From Arthrinium phaeospermum (Eukaryota > Ascomycota > Sordariomycetes > Amphisphaeriales > Apiosporaceae): 64,000 bases of DNA. A program made the translations under genes and the position numbers. The notes below the pieces were generated by a model. The model was not told where the DNA came from and ran no database searches. It saw only the letters and a program-made list of their open reading frames with translations. The stretch covers positions 1,922,001-1,986,000 of the forward strand of contig QYRS01000012.1 of NCBI GenBank assembly GCA_006503535.1, written 5' to 3'. Of this stretch, positions 43,069 to 59,154 are shown in pieces; position 1 is the first letter of the stretch, and each line of letters starts with the position of its first letter.

Positions 43069-43869
43069 ATGCTTGCGCCCAGTCGAGGCAGGGTCCTCGA
43101 GAAGGCCCTGAACTGCTCCAAACCCGCCGCCGCCCTCCCGTCCTTCCTGGTACCCGCCTTTCAATCAGCCACAGCATCGCCGACATTGTCATCGTCACCA
43201 GCGACGACGACATCATCATGCCGACGGCCCTTCTCCTCCACCGCGGCCAAGCCCTCGAAGCTGGGCCGGACGCCCCTCTCGATACCCCCCGGCGTTGAGC
43301 TCTCGATCGGCGAGCCCTTTGTCAAGAAAGACCCGACGACGTACCTGCGCATCCCGAAGCGCAACGTGACCATCACGGGGCCGCTGGGGGCGCTCCAGCT
43401 CGAGATCCCGCCGTACCTGACCATCACGCAGGACGCCGAGACGCGCAAGGCGGTGCTGTCGATCGAGGACCGCGAGGTCAAGCAGCAGATGGAGATGTGG
43501 GGCACGACCTGGTCCTACCTGAACCGGCACATCATGGGCGTGTCCGAGGGCCACACCGCCATCCTGCGCCTGGTCGGTGTGGGCTACCGCGCCAGCGTCG
43601 AGGAGCGGCCCGCCAAGGCCGCCTACCCGGGTCAGAAGTTCGTCTGCCTCAAGCTCGGCTTCACCCACCCCGTCGAGGAGGGCGTGCCCGAGGGCATGAA
43701 GGCCAGCACCCCGCAGCCGACGAGGATCCTGCTCGAGGGCATCAACCGCGAGGAGGTCATGAGCTTCGCCGCGCGGCTGCGCAAGTGGCGCCGACCGGAG
43801 CCCTACAAGGGCAAGGGTATCTTCGTCAACGACGAGACCATCAAGCTGAAGCAGAAGAAGATCAAATAG
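43069..43869 (+). CDS. mrpl6: Mitochondrial large-subunit ribosomal protein uL6m
   Basis: Single exon, 266 residues from ATG 43069 (context CGTCACCATGC). Residues 1-60 are rich in Ala, Ser and Arg with few acids, a mitochondrial presequence. The mature part begins KLGRTPLSIPPGVELSI and shows the L6 pattern: a first domain with NVTITGPLGALQLEIP, and a second with RLVGVGYRASVE, KLGFTHPVE, and the C-terminal RKWRRPEPYKGKGIFVNDE, the family signature GxGI. It is a component of the mitoribosome large subunit. The frame is intact and the coding GC is high, as in the flanking housekeeping genes. Confidence 0.93.
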   Translation: MLAPSRGRVLEKALNCSKPAAALPSFLVPAFQSATASPTLSSSPATTTSSCRRPFSSTAAKPSKLGRTPLSIPPGVELSIGEPFVKKDPTTYLRIPKRNVTITGPLGALQLEIPPYLTITQDAETRKAVLSIEDREVKQQMEMWGTTWSYLNRHIMGVSEGHTAILRLVGVGYRASVEERPAKAAYPGQKFVCLKLGFTHPVEEGVPEGMKASTPQPTRILLEGINREEVMSFAARLRKWRRPEPYKGKGIFVNDETIKLKQKKIK

Positions 43870-44063
43870 ACGCAACGCAACGCACACACCATGCGGGGAA
43901 CGTCAGGAGCGGTACCGGGCCCGGGTTCAAGGAGGAATTGGTTGGCATTTACATCGGGCGCCATGTATATCATCACTACATACATTTACTTCTGGACGAT
44001 GCGGTATTGTCTTCGTCTGGCTGTACTCATGAATTGTATTCTATATTGTGTACATCACTTTTT

Positions 44064-45383
44064 CTATTTCTTGGAGAGGACCTCCTGCACGGCCTTGAGC
44101 ACTTGCGCGTGCCCGCCGGCCGGCGCAGCCACAACACCCTTGTTGTTGGCCAGTGTCCGGCCCACCTTGAAATCTAATCTGTTTCCGTTCACATCCGTAA
44201 CTTGACCGCCGGCTTCGCGCACGATCAGGTCGCCCGCGGCGTGGTCCCAGATCTTCTCCTGGTAGGTAGCCTTGACCGGCAGGCGGAGGTAGATGTCGCC
44301 GGCGCCGCGAGCGATGGAGGCGTACTTGGCTTGCGAGTCCATGCGCACGCTGGGGGCGGTGATGCCGAGCTTGTTGGCGATGTCGGCCTGGTCGCCGTGG
44401 CTCGAGTGGCCGGCCTCGACGCTCTCACAGAAGTTGGCCTTGGCGATGTCGGTGATGGGGCGCATCGAGATCTTGTGCTCGGCCGCCAGAGCGCCCGTCG
44501 TCAGGGGTCGGCTCGTGGCGCCCTGGCCCAGCACGGCCGAGAAGAGGACGCCGCGACCCTCGTTGTCGTCGGCGTCGGTGCCGACATCGGCGCTCAGGGG
44601 CGCCTTGTCGTCGACGGGCAGGTTGGGGCAGCCCAGCACGCCGACCACGACCTCGCCGTCGACCATCAGCGCCAGGCACACGGCGTACTGGCCGCCGCGC
44701 AGGAAGCCCTTGGTGCCGTCGATGGGGTCGATGGCCCAGATGCGGCCCTTGGCGCCGCCCTGGCTGGCGCCCTCGTCCAGGCGCTTCAGCATGTCCTCGT
44801 CCGACTGGACGGCACCGCCCAGCGTCTCCTCGGCCTTAGCATCCTCGAGCTTGGCGGACTGCACGAGCTCCCAGACGGTCGAGCGCAGCTTCTCGTTGTT
44901 GCGCAGGTCGGCCGCCTCCTCCTCGGCCACGATCTCGTCGCTGGGGAAGTTGGCCTTGAGGGCCGCGATGATGAGCGCCTGAGCGCCGAAGTCGCCAATG
45001 GTGACGGGGGAGGCGTCGTCCTTGGAAAGAGTGCCCTTGGCCTTCTCGTGGAAGACGCGCTTCGTCAGACGGGTGGCCCGCTGCACCGCCAGCTGCGCGA
45101 CTTCGAGTTCCTTTTCGTAGGCCATGTTCTTCTTCTTCACTTCTGTGATCTGTGTCGGGGAGTGAGAGGTAGTTGTTGTAGAGAAGGAGGATCGAGAGGT
45201 ATAAGCTGATGACGACGGCGGGTGTTGTAGTATGGAGGTGGTGGGGGTCGAGGCGAGGTGGGAGAAGAGGAGATTTAGGCGGGGCACTGCGCGGATTAGA
45301 ATCATGGACGCCAGCACGGGAAGCAGGATATATAATAGGGCCTTTTTGAAAGAGATAGGCCTCAATGGCAGGAATCGTGTCAT
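44064..45383 (-). CDS. met22: 3'(2'),5'-bisphosphate nucleotidase (HAL2/MET22 type)
   Basis: Single exon. ATG 45125 (MAYEKELEVAQLAVQ) gives the 353-residue catalytic protein; the frame continues to ATG 45383, adding 86 residues that include a hydrophobic stretch (LLYILLPVLASMILI). Motifs of the lithium-sensitive phosphatase family are present: DEIVAEEE, WAIDPIDGTKGFLRG and WDHAAGDLIVREAGG, which bind the metals and the substrate. The enzyme removes the 3'-phosphate from PAP, a by-product of sulfotransfer and sulfate reduction, and protects against salt stress. The catalytic assignment is firm. Which start is used is open: the extension could target an isoform to mitochondria or a membrane. 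Confidence 0.93.
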   Translation of the reverse strand: MTRFLPLRPISFKKALLYILLPVLASMILIRAVPRLNLLFSHLASTPTTSILQHPPSSSAYTSRSSFSTTTTSHSPTQITEVKKKNMAYEKELEVAQLAVQRATRLTKRVFHEKAKGTLSKDDASPVTIGDFGAQALIIAALKANFPSDEIVAEEEAADLRNNEKLRSTVWELVQSAKLEDAKAEETLGGAVQSDEDMLKRLDEGASQGGAKGRIWAIDPIDGTKGFLRGGQYAVCLALMVDGEVVVGVLGCPNLPVDDKAPLSADVGTDADDNEGRGVLFSAVLGQGATSRPLTTGALAAEHKISMRPITDIAKANFCESVEAGHSSHGDQADIANKLGITAPSVRMDSQAKYASIARGAGDIYLRLPVKATYQEKIWDHAAGDLIVREAGGQVTDVNGNRLDFKVGRTLANNKGVVAAPAGGHAQVLKAVQEVLSKK

Positions 45384-46266
45384 GAGTCGTCTGGTCGCAT
45401 TTGCTAAGTAAGCTGTTGCAATTTGAGGTGAGCTCCGCGATACAGTGATTGTTGACCAGGTCGTTGTTTTACCCGGTCGATGCGCCTATCGATGCTTCCT
45501 CCGATTGCATCACTGCAAGCAAGCTCCCGAATAGCCCCGCCATCAATAGTTCCTGTCTGCAGCATTAATAGTACCCCCAGTTATAGGTAGGACATTGAAC
45601 AGTTTCCCTTGCGTTGCTCAAATTACTGTGCATTTAACGCCAACTACTGCCGCTTAGAAGCAAATAGAATAGAATATGATGATGGCAGCCTTTTTGTTTC
45701 TCTTCATTAATTTGTATTTTGCAGGGAAACAGGTCAAACCATGCTGTGAGCGTACGAGACGTCGACTGAGCATCTACTTCGTATTGATTCTGGAAAACCC
45801 ACTAACGAGACCCCGCCATTACTCGATTAGGTTGATGCTCCAGAAGGCCTGAGCTTCGACTCGGCCAGTGCATTGCGGCGGTCACTTTACCGCAAATCGC
45901 AAGGCTTTGTTGCAGGGTCACCGTCGCCCCTCCGACCAGCAGGGATCTTTCTATTTACAAGGGATCCAACCTTCTCGATAACGCAAAAGAGCTTTCTTCG
46001 TTTCTGACTATTTGGCGATCTTCCCAACCGCATACAATTAATTAATTCAGCCTTGCGCTTGCTTCCATTCTCCACTACAGCCCTTTGTCTCGATATATCA
46101 AACCGACCCGTGGCTTGCTGCTTCCATCCAACAGCAACAGGTCGTTTTCTTTTCCTGCAAGTCCAAACTAGAGTCGCACGCAACCGCAACAGGCAGGCAT
46201 CGACCGCCAATCATCGAAGTACCATCCTTGGCGCATAGTGTTGGTGTCTCACCCACGAAAATCAAA
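45384..46266. other. Intergenic, about 880 bp
   Basis: Divergent promoter between the nucleotidase and the C3HC gene. No gene supported. Confidence 0.4.
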
Positions 46267-47950
46267 ATGAATGCTACCAAGCGGAAGTTCAACACCCTCC
46301 TTCAGGGCCTGGGTGGGAAATCATCCGCCACCAGCCTTCCGTCCGACAACTTCGATGACCTAGACGAATCTACGATGGTTAGACACAACGATCTGGCCAC
46401 GGCCACTGCTTCCGTCTTGAACCGGACACCAACGGCCGGCTCAACCGCCAGCGCCGAATCGACGCGAGCTCCAGTCTCGGCTTTGACGGCCGAGCTCCTA
46501 TCCAAACGACGGCGCACAGGTGTGCCTGGATCGACACCAGTGAACGAACCGGGCGCGACGATAAGAACTCTCGTCTCCAACGTCACTGTCCGAAAGTCGA
46601 CATCCAGCCGGGTCCCGAACAACCTCCCCTCCGAACCTCCGCGATACTGTCCTAGCGATCGCGCTCAGCTCATTAAGCGGCTCGCGACTTTCTCGGAGCT
46701 GACGGAGTGGACACCTAAGCCGGACAAGGTCAACGAGATCGAGTGGGCGAAGCGAGGTTGGATCTGCTCCGGCAAAGAAACGGTGCGCTGTTCGCTTTGC
46801 AACAAGGAGCTGGTGGTGAATACGAGCAGAAGGGGTTCTCAAGGGTCAGATGTCTCGGGGTCCGAGTTCGAGGAGGCGCTGGGCAATAAGTTTGCCGAAC
46901 TTATCGTTGAAGCTCACCAGGAAGACTGTCTTTGGCGGAGGCGTGGCTGCGATGGTAAGGATTCTCAGCATGTCACTGCTTGACCTCCTATAACCGATTA
47001 CTAACTACTTGAAAGATACCCTGCTGCGACTCAGCTTGACCAGCCCGCAAACAGCCCTGCCCGAGCTCCGGCAACGTTACGACGAGCTGTGCATGCGCCC
47101 AGCCTTCCTTCCGTACTTTTTCAACCTTCGACTTCCAGATGCAATGCAGCTGAAGATGGTCAAGTCACACTTGCCGACCACCTTCTTCACCGATCCGCCA
47201 CCGCCCAAAACAAATCCCCCGGCGTCGAGACCGAATGATGTGGCTTTGGCTCTCGCCCTAACCGGATGGCAGGGTCTCTCGAACCCACGTATTGGACAAG
47301 TCCCGAATTCTGCCTCATGTGCAACATGCATGCGTCGCTTGGGATTGTGGATGTTCAAGAGCAGAGAGGTCAACCCAGAGACGAGACAGGTCATTATCCC
47401 AGCACCGATGGACCATCTAGATCCGGTCCGCGAACATCGCTTCTTCTGCCCCTGGCGAAGTGCGGCTAGCCAGAGGAACCCTGGAAGCAACATTGCCGAG
47501 GCGGAAGACAAGATGGCATGGGAGATTCTACTACAGACTCTACGCAACTCGGCCTACCTACGCAACCAGGGTAGCCACAAGAAGTCCACGACTCCTCGCC
47601 ACGGTAGGAGCAAGAGCTCCAACGCCCCCACCACACCCACGCCTAACGCCGCATCCTCCCCTGGAGAGAGGCCTGGAACCGCTGGCGGTTCCGAACTGAC
47701 TGACGAACAGCTTATGATGCTGGGTAGCCCTGACACGATGGACGGCGAAGAGGATGAAGGCGCCGAGGACAAGAAGCGTTGGGCAAGACTGCGGAGGGTC
47801 AAGAGCCTGTTCGAGACCAAGGCAGGGAAGCAGCTCCGTCGGCTGAGCCGTCCGGGAAGCGTGGTCAGTCAGCGGCCGGATACCGCGAAGAGTGCGACGC
47901 CATCGCACCCGGACACGCCTACCACGGCGACCGCGGTCGGAGCAGAATGA
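46267..47950 (+). CDS. rsm1: C3HC zinc-finger protein (Rsm1/NIPA-like)
   Basis: Two exons (46267-46954, 47016-47950) give 540 residues. An N-terminal Ser/Thr-rich tail precedes the C3HC domain: RYCPSDRAQLIKRLATF, then WAKRGWICSGKETVRCSLC and EAHQEDCLWRRRGC, whose CxxC, His and Cys bind zinc in a BIR-like fold. The second part has the Rsm1-type domain with LALTGWQGL, SCATCMRRLGLWMF and HRFFCPWRS (a second zinc site). The C-terminal 120 residues are low complexity with many Ser-Pro sites. In S. pombe Rsm1 aids mRNA export, and the animal relative NIPA is an F-box adaptor; I expect a nuclear role here. The frame is intact across a clean 61-nt intron. Confidence 0.85.
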
Positions 47951-49101
47951 ATAAAGGAAGAAGTGAAGAAGGAAGCTTGACGTTTGTGATCCGGTTCTCG
48001 ATTAATGATTGATTGGTTGGAAGGGGATGGGTAATGAGAATGTCACTGTGTATTATTCTAATATGTACTTGTAGCCTCGTATATAGCTAGCGTTGCTCGT
48101 TTTCGCGTAATTACGTCCTTTTGCCATGACTTGCCGCGTTGAGAAACGAACTACCAGAGTCCACGTTTGGTGCACCATGAAGAAAGAAGCAGACAGTTCT
48201 TCAGCTTGATAAGAGCCTGAGGGCTATCACGGACCCAGAGCAAAACTTCTACCAATGCCATGGACCTTTGATGCTGGATAATGGTTTAGCCAGTGACACG
48301 TCAAGTGCGGATAAGCATAACTTGCCGGCATGACGGCATGTTCCGCGTCCAAGGTGAGATCATTTGGGTCCGTCCCTGTCCGATTGACGAGGGAGTACTC
48401 TGTAATCAAGGCACGAAACTGGCAACAGCAGAACCCTCTGGGTCACTATATCGCGCAAATTTGTCAAATATATCCATGGTAGCTGGAACACAACAGCTTG
48501 GCATCGCGGCAGGTGCCTTCAAAAAGGGCAAGACCCGTTGTAAACATGTACGAGTCAGGTCAGGGAGCCACCTTGGACGGTCGCCGTGCTGGGCCTTACC
48601 GCAACGCCCGGCTGCCCATGTTGTTTTTGTCAGCAAGTGCTCATCCCACCGGGAACGATGGTGCTTGCGGTGTAGTAGTGGCCGCGATGGGCCCGACCGG
48701 CGTCGGAATTTGGCTTACGCGGATAGCGGGCCGTGGTGGGTTATGCAATCGCCAAGATTCGAGATGGCGATGGCGATGCCAACGGTCCACCTGGATCCTG
48801 GCAGAGACCCGAGGTTGTTCGGGAGGCCGGCCAATGAACGTGGCGGTTTTGCAATCGTGCCGAGATAAGGAGGGATGGATCTAGGGTCGTACTCTCTGAC
48901 CTTTGCAAAGTCGAAATTTTCTCTTCCAGAGTCGGGGATCGACACGACACCCCCTGGTACGGAAGGAAGCCCGTGCGATGAAAGCCGACGATGTATAAGA
49001 ATGCTGTCGAAACGCCCAAAGAGGCGCCTGCTCCAGCCAACCCAAGCCGATCTCCCTACGCCCAGCAGTCTTGGATCATTCGAGTACTCCTCTAGGTCAA
49101 A
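47951..49101. other. Intergenic, about 1.15 kb
   Basis: Contains a plus-strand open frame (48293-48868) and an overlapping minus-strand one, but both lack protein-like composition and I treat the region as the promoter of the dioxygenase. Confidence 0.4.
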
Positions 49102-50337
49102 ATGAAGTTCAGCACGCTCCTCGTCGCCGGCTCCAGCCTCCTCTCGGCCGCCGTCGTCCAGGCCCATGGAGACGCCATCCTGCCCCGTTCCGAGGTCCAG
49201 CGCCGCGACCAGCTGGCTCGGCGATGTGCCGGCGCCGCCGGCGCCTTCAATGCTAAGCGCATGGCCAAGCGCAGCAGCGTGGTCAAGCGCCAGGCCACTA
49301 CCGCCCCCGAGGCCGAGACGCACTACAAGGGCATCCAGAACGAGACGTGCGTCATGACGCCCGAGGTCATCATGGGGCCCTACGTCTGGCCCATGTCCCA
49401 GTTGATCCGGACTGATGTAAGCTACTCAGAAGTTTCCCCTTCTGCCCGTGCTTGGTGATTCTCTTGTGTGTTCTGACAATACCACACAATAGATGTCCGA
49501 GGACCAGCCCGGTGTCCCCTTGACTCTGGATATCGGCGTCCTGGACATGGCTACCTGCGAGCCCCTCCAGAACGCCATGGTCAGGTACGTGAGCCCCTGC
49601 CCTTTTTAATGACACCTCCCTCTTGCTTGAAGGATCGGACTCTGACATGACCGTGTTAGCCTCTGGCACTGTAACGCCACCGGAGACTACTCGTCCTTCG
49701 AGGAGCTGGACGAGAACCTCACCTTCACGGAGCTCAAGGAGAAGCTCGGCCTGACCAACGTGACCTACGGCGTCACCGACCTGCACACCGGCAACTCCAC
49801 CTGGCTGCGCGGCATGTACCCCACCAACAAGGAGGGCATGATGGAGGTAAGTCTTGCCTGCTTGGGGAAGCATATTTCCTCCTTTGACTCAAGTTCTCCC
49901 CAACCCAACCACCACGTACTCACACATACAACCCGAAACAGATGAAGACCGTCTTCCCCGGCTTCTACGCCGGCCGCGCCATCCACATCCACAGCCAAGT
50001 CTTCACGCACTGGACCCTGGCCCCCAACGGCACGCTGCGCTCGGGCGACCTGGTCAGCACGGGACAGCTGTACTTTGGCGAGGAGCTGACGCAGCAGGTC
50101 ATGGCGCTCGAGCCGTACGCGCGCCACACGCAGATCCAGCGCACCGGCAACGACGTCGACAAGTTCATCGGCGGCAGCATGGCGGGCGGCTACAGCCCCT
50201 TTGTCGCCGTCGAGCCCCTCGACGGCCAGGACGTCACCAAGGGCATGGTCGGCTACATCACCCTGGGGGTCGACACCGCGAACCTGTCGCGGCCGCCCAA
50301 CTACATCGAGCCGGCTTCGCCGATCGAGAAGAAGTAG
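49102..50337 (+). CDS. Secreted intradiol ring-cleavage dioxygenase
   Basis: Four exons (49102-49416, 49493-49584, 49660-49846, 49942-50337) give 329 residues. A signal peptide (MKFSTLLVAGSSLLSAAVVQA) and a dibasic stretch (AKRMAKRSSVVKRQ, a Kex2-like site) precede the catalytic domain. GPYVWP at 92-97 carries the first tyrosine ligand, LRGMYPTNKEG follows the usual LRG pattern, and GRAIHIHSQVF contains the HxH pair that completes non-haem Fe(III) binding. Several N-glycosylation sites (NET, NAT, NLT, NVT, NST) agree with secretion. This extracellular subfamily opens catechol-type rings outside the cell, often linked to lignin or plant phenolic degradation. It converges on the P450 at 50613. 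Confidence 0.9.
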
Positions 50338-50612
50338 ATGTCGGGGTCCCCGGGTCTGGAGTTGCTTAGTCCGCTGCGATGATGGCTTTGGAATGTCGCG
50401 TTGCTATTGCAGAACGAAGAGCTATGAGATACGAGATGGAGCTCAAAAGTAGAAAGTAGACACGAACAGATACGAACTGGAATGACCAAGCTGCAATCAT
50501 GCGGAACGATTCAACTTCATCCATCAATTAGCTATCATCATGACGTCTTTAATTCTTGATCTTTGAAATCTCGTATCTAGCAACTTGTCTGGTAATGATG
50601 TTGGGCGAGTCA

Positions 50613-52492
50613 TTAGTTCAACTCTGCAGAGTGTGTCGCTCTCATATCTTGAGACCCCCTCCACTGCCGATCCTCAACACGCAACGCCGCCTGCGCCGAG
50701 CTCCACTCCTCGCGGACGACTCGGGCACGCTGCTCGCTCCGAGGCACGACATTGGCCGGGAACGGCGCCGGAGCGACCGCCAGTCCACCAACGAGCGCCT
50801 CGGGGTCGGGGGTGATGTCTCCTTGACCGTTCGGGTCCGCCGCCTTGCCGATGGTGAAAGCCCACAGGATTCTGGCAATTGAGAGAAACAGCGAGTTCTC
50901 GGCCAGGTCGACGCCCTGGCACATCCGCCGCCCCGCGCCGAAGACGTAGTGGTCGCGCTCGTTTGGGTCGGGCGAGAGCATGGATTCCCTCATTGATTTG
51001 GTGTCTTGCAGGTAGCGGGAGGGGTCGAAGTCTCGCGGTTTCGGGTGCCGGGCGGGGTCCATATGGATACCCCTGATTGTGTAAGTACGTCTATACCAAG
51101 GAGTGCTGCGTGCTCAGTTGACTCACGGACGAGAAGAACTTACCAGACGTTGAGGAAGACCATGGCGCCCTTGGGGATATGATAGCCCATGTACTCGTCA
51201 TCTTGAGTTGTGGCATGGGGAATGCCCATGACCGGCATGGGCATCCAGCGGCATGTTTCCTTGATACACGCATGAACATAGGGTAATGATGCTGCGTCTT
51301 CTTTGGCGGGAAGTCTGTCGCCGCAAACTCGGTCAAGCTCTTCCTGGGCCCTTTCCTGTACCCGAGGGAAAAGTACCATAGCTTGAACAAAGGCGCTCAG
51401 CTCGGCAGCTACCGTGTCACTGCCGGCAGTAAGAAGAATGCCACAGATGAAAGCAGCCAGCTCATCCGAAAAACCTTCTTTTTCTTGTGCTTGCAGAAGG
51501 TCGTGGGCAAAACAAGGCTGTTAGGTTTCGGTAGTTAGCCAAGCACACAACGCCTTTCTTTCTATCTACACTCACATGGACAGTCTCGTCGAGAATACGA
51601 GCTTTTGCACCGTTCCAGTGCTCGAGGAATATCGCCAGCTGCTTCTTGTAAGAAGCTCGGGCGTATCGGCGCGTCGGGAACATGACATCGGGCAACCACT
51701 GCAGGGCCGGGTAGATGTCGGCCAACGCCGTCATCGTCTGCCCTTCCAACGCAGACCACTCGGCGAAGCATTCGTGCAGTCGGACCAGGTTCGGGTCCGA
51801 CGAGCGGGGCGTGCGGAAGCCGAAGACCATCTGGGAGGTGAAGGAGTAGGCGTAGCGGCTGATGTGCCCCCGGAACGCTTCTGGCGACTCCAGAAGGGAG
51901 TGGAGAAGTTGCCTGTTCTCGAGCTCCAAGTAGGGGTAGTACCGTTTGGCGGCCTTGGTGTTCAAGTGGTTGGCAAAGACGCGATGGCACTTCTTCCAAG
52001 TATCGTTGTATTGCTATGCCTGCATGTTAGCTAAGTAGGCATACGGTACACCGCGGGTTCGACAAGACAGCTGTACCATGCCGGCAAAATGCAGCCCTCC
52101 AGTTGATATATCTGAGATGTAAGAGACTGGTCTAGACGAGTATATGTGGCCTCGCTTGTCCAGGAGATCCTTGACCGTCTCAGGCGAAGTTAGGACGATG
52201 ACGGGCTTGCTTCCCATGAACACTGTGAAAATCGGTCTGGTTTTCCAGTACAGCGCTTGTCAATTGTGCGTTGCCCCCAATCCCAGGAAGACCATACTCA
52301 CCCATACGTTTGTGTCCATCTTTGAAATTGGAGCCATCGCTTTTGGGCTGGGATCTGGTGTAGATTGCCGATGAGAGGGAGTGCTGGGGGCCCCGGAGGG
52401 AGTCCTCTCATCTTTCTGCTAGACCACCAGGACTGGATAAATGCCAAGAGAATGAAGGAGGCGATAGCGATCGAATACAGGTGATAGTCCAT
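50613..52492 (-). CDS. Cytochrome P450 monooxygenase
   Basis: Five exons (52492-52302, 52236-52077, 52013-51576, 51517-51144, 51072-50613) give 540 residues with consistent phases. An N-terminal membrane anchor (YSIAIASFILLAFIQ) leads to the hinge GLPPGPPALPLIGN. The oxygen-binding motif AGSDT is at 294-298, the ExxR of the K helix is KETCR (350-353), PKPRDFDPSRY is the PERF-like segment, and the haem loop is FGAGRRMCQG with the ligand Cys439. It is ER-bound and needs a P450 reductase. The sequence resembles the fungal O-methylsterigmatocystin oxidoreductase-like P450 group, but the substrate is unknown. Its neighbour is a secreted phenol-ring dioxygenase; the terpene synthase is about 21 kb away. 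Confidence 0.9.
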
Positions 52493-56843
<4,351 letters not shown>

Positions 56844-57785
56844 ATGTGATGGATTGGATCGGTGGCGACACCAAAGAGCAAGGATTCTGCCTGTGCTTGG
56901 CATCATAGTGCCTACGTCAACATCCTGGATATGTGACATGTTTCGAATGAGAAACATGTTTGGATCATTTCCCGATTGCACTTTAGCGATTATATTCAAG
57001 ATTTCGAAGAGCCAGCGGCCCAATTGCGCACAATCCACAATACAGAGCTTGCTTGTTAGATCCGAGGACTGCAGGGGATATGTGACAAACCAAATGCATT
57101 CTTGGTGGAAACACACATGGCCATCATGAAGGGGGGTTACTTGAGCATTCGGCCACAGCATATGCAGTGACTGCTACTCAAGGTATGTACAAGTAGGGTA
57201 CAGCATACAGTGCATGCGATCTCTTGACAGGCGGATAGGCGGCTTGTCTAATGCATGTTTTAAGCCTAGTACTGCATCATGTCCCGAATATGAAATGCGA
57301 CCGCGCTTCAATCTGGCAAGCGATAATGGATGAAAAGAAGGCATGATAAAAGGAACCAAATCAAAACACGATACCACAATCCTTAAACTCTCTTGCGCAG
57401 CCTGTGACTTGCTTTTTACCTATTGATGCATGCAAATGCAACTGCACGTACGTAGTAATCATGTAATGCCTAGATGCATATTCTACCTTATTATTTTAGT
57501 AGGTGGATGAGCAAGCAAGCGGTTGGCAAATAAAGGTGGGCCCCACTCCGCCAGGACCTCTTATCTTATCCGACCCTGGCATCAACTTTAGCTGGTCTTG
57601 TCGGTATTTCATCAGCGCCTCTATCCCGTCCATCCAATCCAACGTTTGCATGTTTACCTAGTGCGACTTGAACCGCCGTCGTATCTCACGACAATTCCAC
57701 TTCAGGACACCACACTCAAAGCCGAAGACTCTTTTTCGACAAGTCCCATCACCATCGACAACAACACCAACATCCAAACCACAAG
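56844..57785. other. Intergenic, about 940 bp
   Basis: 3' end of the kinase and promoter of the splicing factor. No gene supported. Confidence 0.4.
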
Positions 57786-58526
57786 ATGGATTACCAGAAC
57801 CGCGCCGGTTCCAAGTTCGGCGGCGGTGGTGTCGCCTCGAGCAGCGCTACCACCGCTGATCGCCGCGAACGCCTGCGCAAGCTCGCGCTCGAGACCATCG
57901 ACCTCGACAAAGACCCCTACTTCTTCAAGAACCACGTCGGCTCTTTCGAATGCCGCCTCTGTCTCACGGTACACCAAAACGACGGCTCCTACCTCGCCCA
58001 CACCCAGGGCAAGAAGCATCAGACCAACCTAGCGCGCCGCGCCGCCAAGGAGCAGAAGGAAGGAAAAGGCCAGATCGACGAGCGGACGGGCCTGCCGGTG
58101 GGCGTAGTGGGCGCCGGGTTCGGGGCGCTGGGGCTGGGGGGCGCGAAGCGCAACGTGGTCAAGATCGGGCGGCCGGGGTACAAGATCACCAAGGTGCGGG
58201 ACGCGGTGACGCGGCAGCAGGGCCTGCTGTTCCAGCTGCAGTACCCCGAGATCTCGGGCGGGGAGGTGCCGAAAGTCCGGTTCATGAGCGCGTTCGAGCA
58301 GCGCGTCGACGACCCGCCCGACAAGAACTTCCAGTACATGCTCGTGGCCGCGGAGCCGTACGAGACGTGCGGGTTCAAGCTGCAGGCGCGCGAGATCGAC
58401 CGCACGGGGGAGCGGTACTGGACTTGGTGGGACAAGGACCTCAAGGAGTTTTGGGTGCAGGTCATGTTCCTGACGGAGCGCGAGGAGCGGTACGTCGGCG
58501 TGCCGGGTCTGCCGGGCAGGCGGTAG
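57786..58526 (+). CDS. SF3A2: Splicing factor 3A subunit 2 (SF3a66/Prp11/Sap62)
   Basis: Single exon, 246 residues. MDYQNRAGSKFGGGG is the near-invariant start of the family. A matrin-type C2H2 finger lies at about 55-78 (CRLC...HTQGKKH), followed by NLARRAAKE, the linker, GRPGYKITKVRD at about 130, and the C-terminal YPEI and FKLQAREIDR blocks that contact SF3a60. The subunit joins the U2 snRNP and helps place it on the branch site. The C-terminal Pro-rich repeats of the animal protein are absent, as in other fungi. Essential gene with an intact frame. Confidence 0.95.
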   Translation: MDYQNRAGSKFGGGGVASSSATTADRRERLRKLALETIDLDKDPYFFKNHVGSFECRLCLTVHQNDGSYLAHTQGKKHQTNLARRAAKEQKEGKGQIDERTGLPVGVVGAGFGALGLGGAKRNVVKIGRPGYKITKVRDAVTRQQGLLFQLQYPEISGGEVPKVRFMSAFEQRVDDPPDKNFQYMLVAAEPYETCGFKLQAREIDRTGERYWTWWDKDLKEFWVQVMFLTEREERYVGVPGLPGRR

Positions 58527-59154
58527 AGGAAGGAGGCAGGAAACGAGATGGCTTCACGCGAGGCTAGTTCGTGTGCTCTAGATTGATTGACAAAAAGACG
58601 GAGGCGAGATGCGAAGCAAATGCTGCTATGGCATGTACGATACGCCAAGACTGGCTTGGCCGGACACACATAATGATACCACAAGATTTCACGTTCTCAC
58701 CTTTTCGATGGCCGATGTTACGATATGAATAAGCTGGCGATCGTTCATCGCGTTTGGTCCCCGCAGTGGGCGGCAAAGTGCGGTTCGGTTCAGGAGCTCC
58801 AGGCTGACCCGGCTGTTCGGACATGCTGGTTGGGGACCTGCAGGTCAACAAGTCTCGACACTTCAGCTTGACGCGGCTACCGCTGCTTGATCACTGTGTC
58901 TTAAATGAGCTGTTCCGAGCCGCTGCACGCCATGGGTCAAGTTCGACGGGACGTAATTAGACAAGCATTCTTGTCTCAATAGTCCGACAAAAAGCAAGTA
59001 GAAAGAAGGGATGAGATTTGAGGACGGATGGGTTCGATCAAATATAGCGCGTCGCTTCTTCCCCAGTATACTCATGGAATTTAATCAAATCATGTTTACT
59101 TTCGTGCACGTTTGATTGTCGTGAAGTGAATTCTTACCTATTTTTATACTCGTC
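58527..59154. other. Intergenic, about 630 bp
   Basis: No gene supported. Confidence 0.4.

Noticed and set aside
44202..45209. 335-codon open frame antisense to the nucleotidase
   Set aside because: Gly/Val/Asp repeats mirror the GC-rich coding strand; not a separate gene.
48293..49323. Overlapping frames on both strands upstream of the dioxygenase
   Set aside because: Mutually overlapping, rich in Arg/Cys/Trp without hydrophobic core pattern; more likely promoter DNA.
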